A stretch of DNA of 45,358 bases, taken from the NCBI RefSeq assembly GCF_028290435.1, contig NZ_JAQGJV010000040.1:1-45358 (forward strand), read 5' to 3'. This document shows positions 37,110 to 45,358 of the stretch, in pieces; position 1 is the stretch's first letter; each line of letters opens with the position of its first letter. Origin of the DNA: Devosia sp. Lineage in GTDB: Bacteria > Pseudomonadota > Alphaproteobacteria > Rhizobiales > Devosiaceae. Below the pieces are notes generated by a model. The model saw nothing but the letters and a program-made list of their open reading frames with translations, was not told the origin of the DNA and searched no databases. The translations under genes were made by a program, and so were the position numbers.

Positions 37110-38026
37110 AGGTCCAGCGCCCAATATTGCCCGTTGAGGTCCGCGCCAAAAGAATGGTGCTTTTCCTCCTCGACCAGCTCGAACCCAGCTCCCTGATAGA
37201 TGCGGCGTGCTGAGGCCAGGCAATCCTGGGTCCACAGGATGATGCGGCGATAGCCGGCGGCGCGGCTGAAGCGCACCACCTCATCCACCAGCGTCTTTCC
37301 GATCCCCAGCCCGCGAAAGGCTGGCTCGACATAGAGCATGCGCAACTGCGCGGTGCGCTCCTCGCCCGGGGCCGGCAACACGAAGATGGAGCCGGCCAGC
37401 TCGCCCGCGTAGTCGGCAACCCACAGCGCCTTGGTGGCAGGGTCTGGCGCGGCATCGAACTCGGCATAGATGCGGGTGATCAGGAGTTCGAACTCGCGGT
37501 TCCAGCCCTGTTCGAGGTGATAGAGCAGGCCCTGCCGTGCGATCAACTGGCCGATTTCGCCAATGCGGGGCGGCCGCAGGGTGAGTGTGCCGCCCTGCAT
37601 CGGTCCGGCCAGAATGGCCTCGATGCGGCGCATGGCGGCGACCAGATCCAGCCGGCCAAGCGGATCGAGCGGGGTCAGCAGGTTTTCCGCATCCGTGTCG
37701 CTGGCCGCGTTGAGGTCGCGATAGACCGTGTCGCCCTGCGGGGTCAGCGCCAGATTGTTGGAGCGCTTGTCGGCGCCGGGCAGGCTCGCCAGCAAGCCCA
37801 GATCGCTGAGGCGCCAGACCAGGCGGCTCATCTGCCCACGGTCCATCGCCAAAGCCTCGCACAGTTCGCTGGCCGTGGTGGCGCTGCGCTTGCCGATTTC
37901 ATGGACTACGCGCGCTTCGCTCAGCGCATAGGGACTGCTGTGCATCCCCTCTTCGAGCAGGCCGATAATACGGGTGTAAAACCGGTTGAACGCTCGCATC
38001 GCGGCAATGTCGTCGGCCATGGTCAT
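37103..38026 (-). CDS. MarR regulator fused to GNAT acetyltransferase
   Basis: Two-domain protein of 307 residues. Residues about 10-140 form a MarR winged helix (SATTASELCEALAMDRGQMSRLVWRL then GADKRSNNLALTPQG as the wing). Residues about 150-307 form a GNAT domain with the acetyl-CoA loop RMLYVEPAFRGLGIGKTLVDE and the NAA-like ending ASARRIYQGAGFELVEEEKHHSFG. Such fusions are known in Hyphomicrobiales; their ligand and acetyl acceptor are undefined. Start is ATG at 38026 or the one two codons later. Probably autoregulated through the site at 38066-38082. Confidence 0.93.
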   Translation of the reverse strand: MTMADDIAAMRAFNRFYTRIIGLLEEGMHSSPYALSEARVVHEIGKRSATTASELCEALAMDRGQMSRLVWRLSDLGLLASLPGADKRSNNLALTPQGDTVYRDLNAASDTDAENLLTPLDPLGRLDLVAAMRRIEAILAGPMQGGTLTLRPPRIGEIGQLIARQGLLYHLEQGWNREFELLITRIYAEFDAAPDPATKALWVADYAGELAGSIFVLPAPGEERTAQLRMLYVEPAFRGLGIGKTLVDEVVRFSRAAGYRRIILWTQDCLASARRIYQGAGFELVEEEKHHSFGADLNGQYWALDLQ

Positions 38027-38051
38027 GAGCTATCTCGCGCTGATGCTTGAG

Positions 38052-38082
38052 ATAGTCAATTATTTAGTTGTCAAAGTCAACT
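38052..38082 (-). promoter_or_regulatory. Promoter and candidate MarR operator of the MarR-GNAT gene
   Basis: On the minus strand, TTGACT (38080-38075), 17 bases, then GACTAT (38057-38052) make a plausible -35/-10 pair. It overlaps the inverted repeat AGTTG (38066-38070) and CAACT (38078-38082), seven bases apart, as expected for MarR autorepression. AT-rich compared with flanks. Confidence 0.55.
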
Positions 38083-38420
38083 GTCGTGGCAACCAAGCAC
38101 GGCTATGGCCGCTGTCCGCTGTTTTAGCGCCAAGACCTATGGGCGATCCTCAGAATCAGAACGCAATCTGAAATGGGGCCGAAGGCTGACTGGCAGGTCT
38201 TAGGTGTCGGGCTGCCGGAAGCAGACACTGCCGTACCGACGGTCTATGTGGAGCCAAAAGCCGTCTGTACCTTCCCGTTTACGGCGCGTGGCCCCGAAGT
38301 TGGGACAGTTTGGCTCACTGAGGCAGGTACCCATTTTCGGATGTTGATCAAACCCTGATTATTCCAGACGCTAGACAGCCAGCCAATTCAGTACGGGCAG
38401 TTTGCGCCTAACCAGCACGG
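38083..38420. other. Gene-poor 338-base gap
   Basis: Between the MarR-GNAT promoter and the 3' end of the kinase gene. A 61-codon frame at 38173-38358 (plus strand) has no ribosome-binding site and no recognisable product. A TAACC/GGTTA inverted repeat at about 38409-38423 partly resembles the palindrome at 1088-1106. No RNA gene or clear terminator is seen. Confidence 0.5.
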
Positions 38421-39101
38421 TTAAGTCTGCAATTTCTTGTCCAGCCAAAGCGCGAAACCGCCTTTGAAGGCGTTGGCATTGTCACCACGACGCGCATTTG
38501 GCGGCAGGGTTTTCAGCACCTCTACATTACCGCCGCCGATCATCACGTAGTCGGGCTCGAGAGCCGCACTCAGTTGTTCCACCGCTGCAAAAACGTGTTT
38601 CTCCCACTTGGCTTGTCCCCGTTTCAGCAGCCCTACTTCGCCGAGATAGTCCTCAAAAGTTCGACCGTTCCTGTATGGCAAGTGCGCCAGCTCCATCGGT
38701 TGGGCCACATTATCGACGACCATCGCGGCACCCAGGCCCGTGCCTAGCCCCAGAAACAGCATGCGACCGCCTTCATAACTGCCGATGGCCTGCATCAGTG
38801 CATCGTTGATGATGCGGACCGGCTTGCCGAAGCGCTGCGCGAAATCGAACCCCGTCCATCCCGGCGCCAGATTGTGCGGATCGGAGAGAATGTGGTTGTG
38901 GACGACCGGCCCTGGATACCCCATGGCGATCACGTCGTAGTGCAGGCCGGAGGCCAGCTTTTCGACCATGTCGGCCATGGCCGCGGCGTTCATGTCCGGC
39001 CCTGAAGGGGCCTTGCGCTCTTCGCCGCCAGCGCTGCTCATGATCTTGACATGTGAGCCACCGATATCGATGGCGAGGACGATCTTGGGTTCGTCATCCA
39101 T
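38421..39101 (-). CDS. ROK-type glucokinase, polyphosphate-glucokinase-like
   Basis: Sugar kinase of 226 residues, shorter than typical ROK repressors and kinases (~300). The phosphate-binding AIDIGGSHVKI (10-20), the catalytic Asp in RIINDALMQAIG, and GLGTGLGAAMVVD plus IGGGNVEVL are visible. The length and the YRNGRTFEDYLG segment suit the polyphosphate/ATP glucokinase group. It is the last gene of the GH15-gnd-zwf operon, 11 bases after zwf, so glucose phosphorylation is the natural role; phosphoryl donor not provable here. Confidence 0.85.
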   Translation of the reverse strand: MDDEPKIVLAIDIGGSHVKIMSSAGGEERKAPSGPDMNAAAMADMVEKLASGLHYDVIAMGYPGPVVHNHILSDPHNLAPGWTGFDFAQRFGKPVRIINDALMQAIGSYEGGRMLFLGLGTGLGAAMVVDNVAQPMELAHLPYRNGRTFEDYLGEVGLLKRGQAKWEKHVFAAVEQLSAALEPDYVMIGGGNVEVLKTLPPNARRGDNANAFKGGFALWLDKKLQT

Positions 39102-39112
39102 GCGTCAATTCC

Positions 39113-40489
39113 CTAAGGTTGTGGATCGACCCAGCCGCCTGGCGGGGCGAAGCCCTTCATGGCGTCCAGCGGTCCCCAGGTGCCGGGGGCATAGGGCGCC
39201 GGCTTGTCGGTCAGGTCGAGGATCGGGTCGAACACCCGCCAGGCCAGCTCCGCCGCGTCTTGCCGCGTGAACAACTGCCGCCGCCCGTTCATGGCGTCCC
39301 CGATCAGCCGTTCATAGGGCATCATGTCATCGGTGGTGTCATCGACGGCATCGAGTTCAACATTCTCGCCCATCATGTCGCCACCTGGCGCCTTGCGGCG
39401 CGCGCCGATACCGATGGTGACCTGCGGCCCGACCCGGAAGCGCACATAGTTGGCATCGGTCGTTGGCACAGTATCGAACAGGGCGACCGGTGGACGGCGG
39501 AAGCGCACCACGACTTCGGTGGCGCGTACCGGCAGGCTTTTGCCGGCGCGGATATAAAAGGGCACCTCCTTCCAGCGCCAGGTATCTACGAACAGCCGCA
39601 CGGCGGCGAACGTCTCCACCGTCGAGCCTGCGGCGACGCCCGGCTCGTCGAGATAGCCCTCGAACTGTCCTCGGATCAGGTTTTTCCGGGTCAGGGGCCG
39701 GATGGCCTTGAGAATTTGCACCTTCTCGTCGCTCAGGTCATCGGACTCGCTGCTCACCGGCGGCTCCATGGCCAGCAGCAGAAGCACCTGCACCAGATGG
39801 TTCTGGATCACGTCGCGGATACAGCCCACCTCGTCGTAGAATTTGCCCCGCCCGGTAATGCCGAAATCCTCGGCCATGGTGATCTGCACGCTTTCGACGT
39901 GCGTGCGGTTCCACACCGGTTCGAGAAACGCATTGGCAAAACGGAAATAGATCAGGTTCTGGACCGCCTCCTTGCCTAGGAAATGGTCGATGCGGAACAC
40001 CGCCTCTTCGTCGAACACGGCGCGCAGGACCCCGTTCAGTTCCTTGGCCGATGCCAGATCGTGGCCGAACGGCTTTTCCACCATCAGCCGCGCCGTTTCG
40101 GCAATCCCGGCCGCCTTGAGCGCATCGATCACTGTGCCGAACAGGCTGGGCGGGATGGCCAGATAGTAGAGCGGGCGCCGGGCCTTGCCGAGCGTGTCGC
40201 GCAGCTTCACGAAGGTTGCCGCGTCCTTATAGTCGCCGCTCACATAGCGCAGCAGCCCCTTGAGCTTGGCGAAGACCGCCTCATCCACCGTGCCGAATTG
40301 ATTGGCAATGCCGTCTCGCGCCCGTTCCGCCAGTTGCTCGACATTCCAGTCACCCAGCGCAACGCCGATGATCGGCTCGTCGAGATGGCCGCGCCGCACC
40401 ATCTGGTACAGCGAGGGGAAAATCATCTTGTGCGCCAGATCGCCGGTGGCCCCGAACACCACCAACGCATCAGACCGCTTCTGCGCCAT
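39113..40489 (-). CDS. zwf: Glucose-6-phosphate 1-dehydrogenase
   Basis: Oxidises glucose 6-phosphate to 6-phosphoglucono-lactone. The 458-residue protein has the Rossmann start [28 protein letters not shown] and the active-site RIDHFLGKE (usually RIDHYLGKE). The ATG at 40489 is preferred, with GAGGGGAAG upstream; a GTG two codons earlier would overlap the gnd stop. No 6-phosphogluconolactonase gene is adjacent. Confidence 0.96.
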   Translation of the reverse strand: MAQKRSDALVVFGATGDLAHKMIFPSLYQMVRRGHLDEPIIGVALGDWNVEQLAERARDGIANQFGTVDEAVFAKLKGLLRYVSGDYKDAATFVKLRDTLGKARRPLYYLAIPPSLFGTVIDALKAAGIAETARLMVEKPFGHDLASAKELNGVLRAVFDEEAVFRIDHFLGKEAVQNLIYFRFANAFLEPVWNRTHVESVQITMAEDFGITGRGKFYDEVGCIRDVIQNHLVQVLLLLAMEPPVSSESDDLSDEKVQILKAIRPLTRKNLIRGQFEGYLDEPGVAAGSTVETFAAVRLFVDTWRWKEVPFYIRAGKSLPVRATEVVVRFRRPPVALFDTVPTTDANYVRFRVGPQVTIGIGARRKAPGGDMMGENVELDAVDDTTDDMMPYERLIGDAMNGRRQLFTRQDAAELAWRVFDPILDLTDKPAPYAPGTWGPLDAMKGFAPPGGWVDPQP

Positions 40490-40491
40490 GC

Positions 40492-41502
40492 TCACTTCCC
40501 CTCGGGCTTTTCGGTGTGGCCACCGAAGGAGTAGCGCATTGCCGATAGCAGCTTGTTGGCGAATTCATTATTGTCGCGCGAGGCAAACCGGCCGAACAGC
40601 GCCGAGGACAGGACAGGCGCCGGCACTCCGGTTTCCACCGCGGCCCGCAGCGTCCATCTTCCCTCGCCGGAATCCGAAACCCGGCCGCCAAACTTCGACA
40701 GTTCCGGATCCTGCTTGAGGGCCGTGGCCGTCAGATCGAGCAACCACGACCCGATGACGCTGCCGTGCCGCCACACTTCGGTGACCGCCGCAAGGTCCAG
40801 GTCGAACCGGTAATATTGCGGATCATGCAGCGGCGCGGTCTCGGCGTCGGCATCGCGCGTTTCATTGCCCGCGTCGGCGGCCTTGAGAATATTGAGCCCC
40901 TCGGCATAGGCGGCCATCATGCCATATTCGATGCCGTTGTGGACCATCTTGACGAAGTGGCCGGCGCCGGTGGGCCCGCAATGCAGATAACCTTGCCCCG
41001 CGGTTTGCGCGGTGCCGGGCGTGCCGCCCGTGCCATCCGCGCCGGGCGCCAGCGCGGCAAAGATCGGGTCGAGCCGTTCCACCGCTGCCTTGGCGCCGCC
41101 GATCATCTGGCTATAGCCGCGATCCAGTCCCCAGACGCCACCGCTGGTCCCCACGTCGACGAAGGCAATGTCGCGCGGGCCGAGCTCGGCGCCGAGGTCA
41201 ACGGCATCACGGTAGTAGGAATTGCCGCCATCGATGAGGATGTCGCCGGCGCTCATCTGTGCGGCGAGGTCGCGAGCGATCCGGCCGGTGATGGCGGCCG
41301 GCAGCATGAGCCAGACTGCACGCGGCTGGGTCAGCTTGCCTAAAAACTCCGGATAGCTGGCAGCGCCGATGGCGCCTTCGGCCACTAAGGCCGCCACGCT
41401 TTGCGGATTGACGTCATAGACCACGCATTGGTGCCCCGCCTTCAGCAGCCGCCGCACCATGTTGGCGCCCATGCGACCCAGCCCGACCATTCCCAGTTGC
41501 AT
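40492..41502 (-). CDS. gnd: 6-phosphogluconate dehydrogenase (short, GndA-like NAD type)
   Basis: Decarboxylates 6-phosphogluconate to ribulose 5-phosphate. At 336 residues it is the short form (classical Gnd is ~470), which in other bacteria prefers NAD. It begins [19 protein letters not shown], with the family motifs DGGNSYYRD and [14 protein letters not shown], and the catalytic Lys region [16 protein letters not shown]. The ATG at 41502 has AGGAG six bases upstream. It lies 14 bases after the GH15 gene and two bases before zwf. Confidence 0.95.
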   Translation of the reverse strand: MQLGMVGLGRMGANMVRRLLKAGHQCVVYDVNPQSVAALVAEGAIGAASYPEFLGKLTQPRAVWLMLPAAITGRIARDLAAQMSAGDILIDGGNSYYRDAVDLGAELGPRDIAFVDVGTSGGVWGLDRGYSQMIGGAKAAVERLDPIFAALAPGADGTGGTPGTAQTAGQGYLHCGPTGAGHFVKMVHNGIEYGMMAAYAEGLNILKAADAGNETRDADAETAPLHDPQYYRFDLDLAAVTEVWRHGSVIGSWLLDLTATALKQDPELSKFGGRVSDSGEGRWTLRAAVETGVPAPVLSSALFGRFASRDNNEFANKLLSAMRYSFGGHTEKPEGK

Positions 41503-41516
41503 TGGCAACTCCTGTT

Positions 41517-43931
41517 CTATTTGGCGATGACGTGGACTTCAAAGTCAGCGTTTTCCCAGCGCGGTCCATCGAGCCACTGGAATGTGAACACTATTGCGGA
41601 CCCCGCTGCGAGCGAACTCGTATCGAGATCCAGCACGTGGCTGCCAAAGGCGGTCTGCGTAGTTGGCGTGTCCGTCGCGCTGTGCCAGAAATCTAGGCTC
41701 CAATGCACCATTGCCGGCTCGCCCACGATCAGCCGCACCATCTTGCCGTGGGGAATGTGCGAAAGCTGGTTGTTGAACCGCCAGATACGCAGCGTCGAGG
41801 GCGTCTGGCGGGTCACATAGCGTGCCACGGTCTGCGGCGGCATATCGAACACGGCGCCATCGGCCAGCGAGCGCAACAGCTTGATGTGCTCGGCATGCGC
41901 CCAGACCAGCGGCATGGCGCTGCCGGTGGGGCCGCCCCGGAACAGTTCGCGCTCGGGCACGTCCGCCGTGTCCCAGCTCTGTTCGGGCAGCAGCCCTTCC
42001 ACGCTCGCCGAGGCCTCAAGCGTCGCCAGCAGCTTTTCTGCCGCTTCCCGATTGCCCGCTGCCAGTTCGTAATGCGCCCGCTCCCCCGCCAACAATGGCC
42101 AGGCGCGCCCTTGCCCAATACCGTCAAAAGGGCTGCCATCAGGATTTTCGCCATAGCCATCGCCGGTATAGCGATACCAGAGCGAGCCCTGCGGCAACTC
42201 CACGCGCAAGGCGTGATCGATGACTTTGACCGTGTCGAGAATTCGCGGATCGTCCGGGGCGCGCAGGCCGAAGCGCACCAGCGCCAGCGCATCCGGGCTC
42301 AGCACATCGCGCGTTGGGAGCCTCGATTTATCCGTGATCTGGTTGCGGATCGGCGTCTGCCCTTCCATCGCGCCCGCCACGTCGGTGATGGCATTGCCGC
42401 TGATGCGCACGTAATAGCCCGCGACACCCGCAGCGGCGCAAATGTCGGGGTCGCCGGCATAGGTCCAGTCCTCGATCTGCTCGTTCCAGCAATCGGCCGT
42501 TTCGCGCAGGTGCTGGGCTGCCGCAGCGTCATCGCGCTGTTCCAGCAAGTCGGCCGCTGCCAGCAATGCCGCAATCTCGACCGCCAGCGTGAAGGGGCTA
42601 TAGCCGCCATCCTCCTCCCAGCGATCCTGGCTGGTTGCCGGTCCATTGGCGACAATATTACCCGCCGCGCGACGGATCATCGGAATGAAGCGGTCGAGCA
42701 GCTTGCCGGTCAGATGATCGCGGCGGTTCAACAAATCCGCTAAGAGGATCGGCAGGGCGCATTCGTCCATCTGCACGCCGGACCAATAGGGTCGCCCGTC
42801 AAGCCACATATTTTGCGGCCAGCGGCCCGAGGCCAGTTGCACGTCACGCAAATATTGCAGGATCGCCAGCGCTTCCCTGTCGTCACCAGCCGCGAGAAAT
42901 CCTCCGGCGGTCTCAACCAGATCTCGGGGCCAGACCAGGTGATAGCCCCCCAGATCGTCATCGCCCTTGCTCGCCCCCCAGGGGATGGACAGACTGGCCA
43001 CCACGGCGCCCGGACGATCCGCTGCGCGATGCGTCGCCAGCACGGCGGTGGACACACGATAGGCCGTGCCGCTTCGCCCTCGATCCAGCGGTTGCAGGCT
43101 CTGCTGCCATGCCCGCCAATTGGCTGAGTAGGCCAGCAATGCGGCGTCGAACCCATCGCGCAGGCTGGACAGCACGTGGGCGCCCGCTTCGGTTTCCGAC
43201 TGGCCGAAGCCAAGCGCCAACACGGCGGTATTTTGATCCTCGGAAAAGCCGATTTCGCCGACCAGGGCGACATTGCCATCGTCGGCACGCTGATATTGCG
43301 GCTCGATCACGCCGGTCTTGGACAATTGATGATAACCGTCCGATTGCCCGACATAACCGACTGAGCGCGCCCCCCACGGCAGCGAGCTTCCGAACGCCAG
43401 ATAGCGCGACCGGCCGCTGGCAAACAGCAGGGGCACATCGTGTTGCTCACCGATCCAGGCACAGTTGTTCATCCCGGCATTGACCAGGTGCGGCGCCAGC
43501 AAGGCATAGACCCGATAATCCGACAGCTTGCCCACCAGCGGGGTGAAGGTGATACGCTGCAGCACGCTGGGGCGGGCAGGATCGGAAATGATGAGCTTGT
43601 CGAGGCGATAGCGGCCGTCATTGGCTGTGTTGACCACCTGAAAGGCCGGTATGCCATCCTCCAGATGTGTGGTCACCGTGGTGCAGTCGCGCTTCTCCTC
43701 GGAGAAATACCCGTCTGGACCGGTAATTAGCAGGCCAAGATCGCGGATACAGGCGCTGTCGGTGCGCGGATAATAGACCTCGTTGAGAATGCCGTGGCTC
43801 AAGGTGAACCAAACCGGCGAACTCGCCGACAAGGCGGTTCCGACCCCGCTTTTGGCACTGGACGTCCAGCGCGCCGGAATGCCTGGGGCGCCGACAGCAA
43901 AGTCGATAAGCCTGTTCACGTCATTGTCCAT
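41517..43931 (-). CDS. GH15 glucoamylase/glucodextranase-like enzyme, apparently cytoplasmic
   Basis: Inverting alpha-glucosidase of about 804 residues that would release glucose from non-reducing ends of an alpha-glucan. The N-terminal beta-sandwich (about 1-270; GAPGIPARWTSSAKSGVGTA, HGILNEVYYPR) is followed by the (alpha/alpha)6 barrel with catalytic acid in LVWPRDLVETAGG and base in GLLPEQSWD. No signal peptide is seen from the ATG at 43931 or from the alternative at 43964, so the enzyme likely acts inside the cell, on glycogen or a similar store. First gene of the operon with gnd, zwf and the kinase. Confidence 0.92.
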   Translation of the reverse strand: MDNDVNRLIDFAVGAPGIPARWTSSAKSGVGTALSASSPVWFTLSHGILNEVYYPRTDSACIRDLGLLITGPDGYFSEEKRDCTTVTTHLEDGIPAFQVVNTANDGRYRLDKLIISDPARPSVLQRITFTPLVGKLSDYRVYALLAPHLVNAGMNNCAWIGEQHDVPLLFASGRSRYLAFGSSLPWGARSVGYVGQSDGYHQLSKTGVIEPQYQRADDGNVALVGEIGFSEDQNTAVLALGFGQSETEAGAHVLSSLRDGFDAALLAYSANWRAWQQSLQPLDRGRSGTAYRVSTAVLATHRAADRPGAVVASLSIPWGASKGDDDLGGYHLVWPRDLVETAGGFLAAGDDREALAILQYLRDVQLASGRWPQNMWLDGRPYWSGVQMDECALPILLADLLNRRDHLTGKLLDRFIPMIRRAAGNIVANGPATSQDRWEEDGGYSPFTLAVEIAALLAAADLLEQRDDAAAAQHLRETADCWNEQIEDWTYAGDPDICAAAGVAGYYVRISGNAITDVAGAMEGQTPIRNQITDKSRLPTRDVLSPDALALVRFGLRAPDDPRILDTVKVIDHALRVELPQGSLWYRYTGDGYGENPDGSPFDGIGQGRAWPLLAGERAHYELAAGNREAAEKLLATLEASASVEGLLPEQSWDTADVPERELFRGGPTGSAMPLVWAHAEHIKLLRSLADGAVFDMPPQTVARYVTRQTPSTLRIWRFNNQLSHIPHGKMVRLIVGEPAMVHWSLDFWHSATDTPTTQTAFGSHVLDLDTSSLAAGSAIVFTFQWLDGPRWENADFEVHVIAK

Positions 43932-43975
43932 TCGCGATTGCCGATGGAGGAGAAGGTCCCCCATTGTGGCGGTTC

Positions 43976-44763
43976 TTAGTCGGACGATTTCGGACGCCCA
44001 TGGAGGGCTTGGACCAGAGGTGCGTAGCTGCCTGCTGCAGCGCTTACAGCCACATTTGCGCCAGTGGCGATAGTTGCCGTGCCACCGATCAACAGCTTGT
44101 CTGCATTGCCGACGGAATCGACCTCCACCGCGAGAGTCGAACCAGAAGAAAAATCCACGGTCCCCGCGCCATTGACCGTACCAATCGAATTGCCCGGAGC
44201 AAGTGTGCCACCGGACGCCACGGTGACGTCACCGAGCAACTGCCCGGTGCCGCCTAGGCTGCCGCCGTCAACATTGACTGTGCCGCTGAGCTTGTTGTTC
44301 ACCCGTAGCGAACCGCCAGAGACATTTGTTATACCATTGAATGCAGAGCTGTCTCCAGACAACAGCGTCGTGCCGGCGACTTGCAGAATCCTGTTCGCGC
44401 TACCCGAGGAGCCGGTCGCCATCGCCAGGGAAAAGTCATAGCCAGCCCCGGTATGGTTGAATACCAGGGTGCCTGTTCCCCCCGACGCCCCGAAGGTCAT
44501 CCGTGGGCCGATGATCTGCCCGGCTTCGCTCGCGGCGGCTCCCGCAGCCGACCCAAGATTGATCACGCCGGTGCCCGCCCCGCCGAGATTGAGGGGGTTC
44601 GTACTCAACAGTATCGAATTGGCGCCGGTGATTGTCACGACACCGGTCACGCCGGCGCTGTCACCGATAGCAGTGGAAGTCGCCTTTACTTTGCCACCAT
44701 CGACAATGGTCATGTCCGTGGCGCCGTAGGCGCCTACCCGACTGTGACGGCCTGCGTGGTACT
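43976..44763 (-). pseudogene. Autotransporter passenger fragment, broken at both ends
   Basis: Low-complexity Gly/Thr/Ser/Ala beta-helix sequence of the autotransporter-associated type: TIVDGGKVKATSTAIGDSAG, GTGVINLGSAAGAAASEAG, and a strand rich in SGGSLRVNNKLSGTVNVDGG, ending GGTLAPGNSIGTVNGAG. The longest ATG-started frame runs 44713-43976 (245 residues) with no signal peptide and no C-terminal beta-barrel. Upstream of the ATG, frame-related sequence (GAYGATD, and in another frame QAVTVG) points to a one-base frameshift near 44735 before a TAG at about 44764. It ends abruptly after AAAGSYAPL, where full-length proteins continue. A remnant, probably not expressed. Confidence 0.75.
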
Positions 44764-44838
44764 AAGCTGCTGGTGCGTCAACTCTGCCCAAACGCAAGCC
44801 CCCAAACTCGACATCAAGGAGGCAATTCAACAGGCCAC

Positions 44839-45306
44839 CTAAGCCCCGACTTTGGATGTCAGACTTTTCTTCGCTGGTGCCGACGCGTGTGCCGCAGGTT
44901 TGCGCCCAAGTCCAATGCTCTTAGCCATGGAAGAGCGCGCGACTGAATAGCTCGGCGCCACCATGGGATAGTCAGATGGCAGGTTCCACTTTGCCCGATA
45001 TTCGTCGGGTGTCATACCCAGACCGGCCAAATGCCGCTTCATCGATTTGAACTTCTTGCCATCGTCGAGGCAGATGATGAAGTCTGGCGTGATCGACTTC
45101 TTTACCGGCACCGCGGGCCTAAGGTCTTCCGCAACTTCAACGGTGGGTGCTTCGGAAAGCGAGCGCAGGGCGCTGTAAGTGCTTGCAATTAACGCCGGCA
45201 GGTCCGCCGTCGAAATAGAGTTGTGCGAAACGTAAGCTGAAACGATCTCAGCCACTTGGTCCAGCAGGTCAGCATCTATCATCGCATCGTCGATCACATC
45301 GTTCAT
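44839..45306 (-). CDS. MucR/Ros-family regulator with degenerate zinc finger
   Basis: Global-type regulator of 155 residues related to MucR/Ros. The core FIICLDDGKKFKSMKRHLAG then GMTPDEYRAKWNLPSDYPMV, followed by SVARSSMAKSIGLG, is typical of MucR proteins. Of the Cys2His2 ligands only Cys79 and His92 remain; the second Cys is Asp82 and the second His is missing (LAGLGMTP). MucR proteins with reduced zinc sites are known in rhizobia. Start ATG at 45306; an extension of seven codons to TTG 45327 is possible. An Ala/Lys-rich tail ends the protein. Confidence 0.9.
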   Translation of the reverse strand: MNDVIDDAMIDADLLDQVAEIVSAYVSHNSISTADLPALIASTYSALRSLSEAPTVEVAEDLRPAVPVKKSITPDFIICLDDGKKFKSMKRHLAGLGMTPDEYRAKWNLPSDYPMVAPSYSVARSSMAKSIGLGRKPAAHASAPAKKSLTSKVGA

Positions 45307-45358
45307 CAAGGATTGGCCTTCTCGCAAAATAGGCGGGCGGTGTTGCGCCCGGCACGGC

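Noticed and set aside
38173..38358. 61-codon frame in the gap after the MarR-GNAT promoter
   Set aside because: No ribosome-binding site, no recognisable product, isolated in a region with no other coding signal.
44381..44842. Plus-strand frame across the autotransporter remnant
   Set aside because: Antisense to a sequence with clear beta-helix passenger repeats; no ribosome-binding site or family features.

Overview
The window is GC-rich, densely packed DNA from an alphaproteobacterium, most likely of the order Hyphomicrobiales (a Devosia-like genome is my best guess; this is inference). The support is a MucR/Ros-type regulator, a CycM-type membrane cytochrome c, the dapD-DUF805-dapE-truA-fmt-def neighbourhood, an SRP RNA directly upstream of dnaX-ebfC-recR, and several palindromic repeat elements of rhizobial type. 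No tRNA, rRNA, CRISPR array, transposase or prophage was seen.

Positions 1-15,708 are an accessory sugar-acid catabolic island. It holds a partial L-fuconate dehydratase, a GGDEF diguanylate cyclase, an SDR resembling 2-keto-3-deoxy-L-fuconate dehydrogenase, a second enolase-superfamily dehydratase, and a complete sugar ABC importer (ATPase, two permeases, binding protein). These are divergent from an IclR regulator, a lactonase, a mutarotase and a Gfo/Idh oxidoreductase. Together they outline the non-phosphorylating L-fucose (or related deoxy-sugar) route. Fused to its end is a tightly coupled set with no obvious place in that pathway: MaoC-like protein, CaiB-type CoA transferase, an ABC-binding-protein homologue with no signal peptide, and a second MaoC-like protein. 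A TIM-barrel isomerase follows. This set is the best candidate here for an undescribed system. Two matching 23-bp inverted repeats flank the divergent regulator region and may be the IclR operators.

Positions 15,862-20,107 carry two class-I flavoprotein oxidoreductases (one a soluble transhydrogenase, SthA), a GFA-family protein and a LOG-family protein. Positions 20,223-28,560 are the lysine/diaminopimelate and translation-start block: DUF817 protein, dapD, three DUF805 membrane proteins, dapE, two more membrane proteins, then truA, fmt and def on the opposite strand.

Positions 28,668-37,109 hold rmuC, small hypothetical proteins, the ffs-dnaX-ebfC-recR block, prephenate dehydratase, cytochrome c and a GhrA-type reductase. 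Positions 37,103-43,931 hold a MarR-GNAT fusion and then an operon read leftward (GH15 glucoamylase-like enzyme, 6-phosphogluconate dehydrogenase, glucose-6-phosphate dehydrogenase, polyphosphate-glucokinase-like kinase) that could take an intracellular glucan to ribulose-5-phosphate. The right end has a broken autotransporter passenger fragment and a MucR-like regulator with a degenerate zinc finger.
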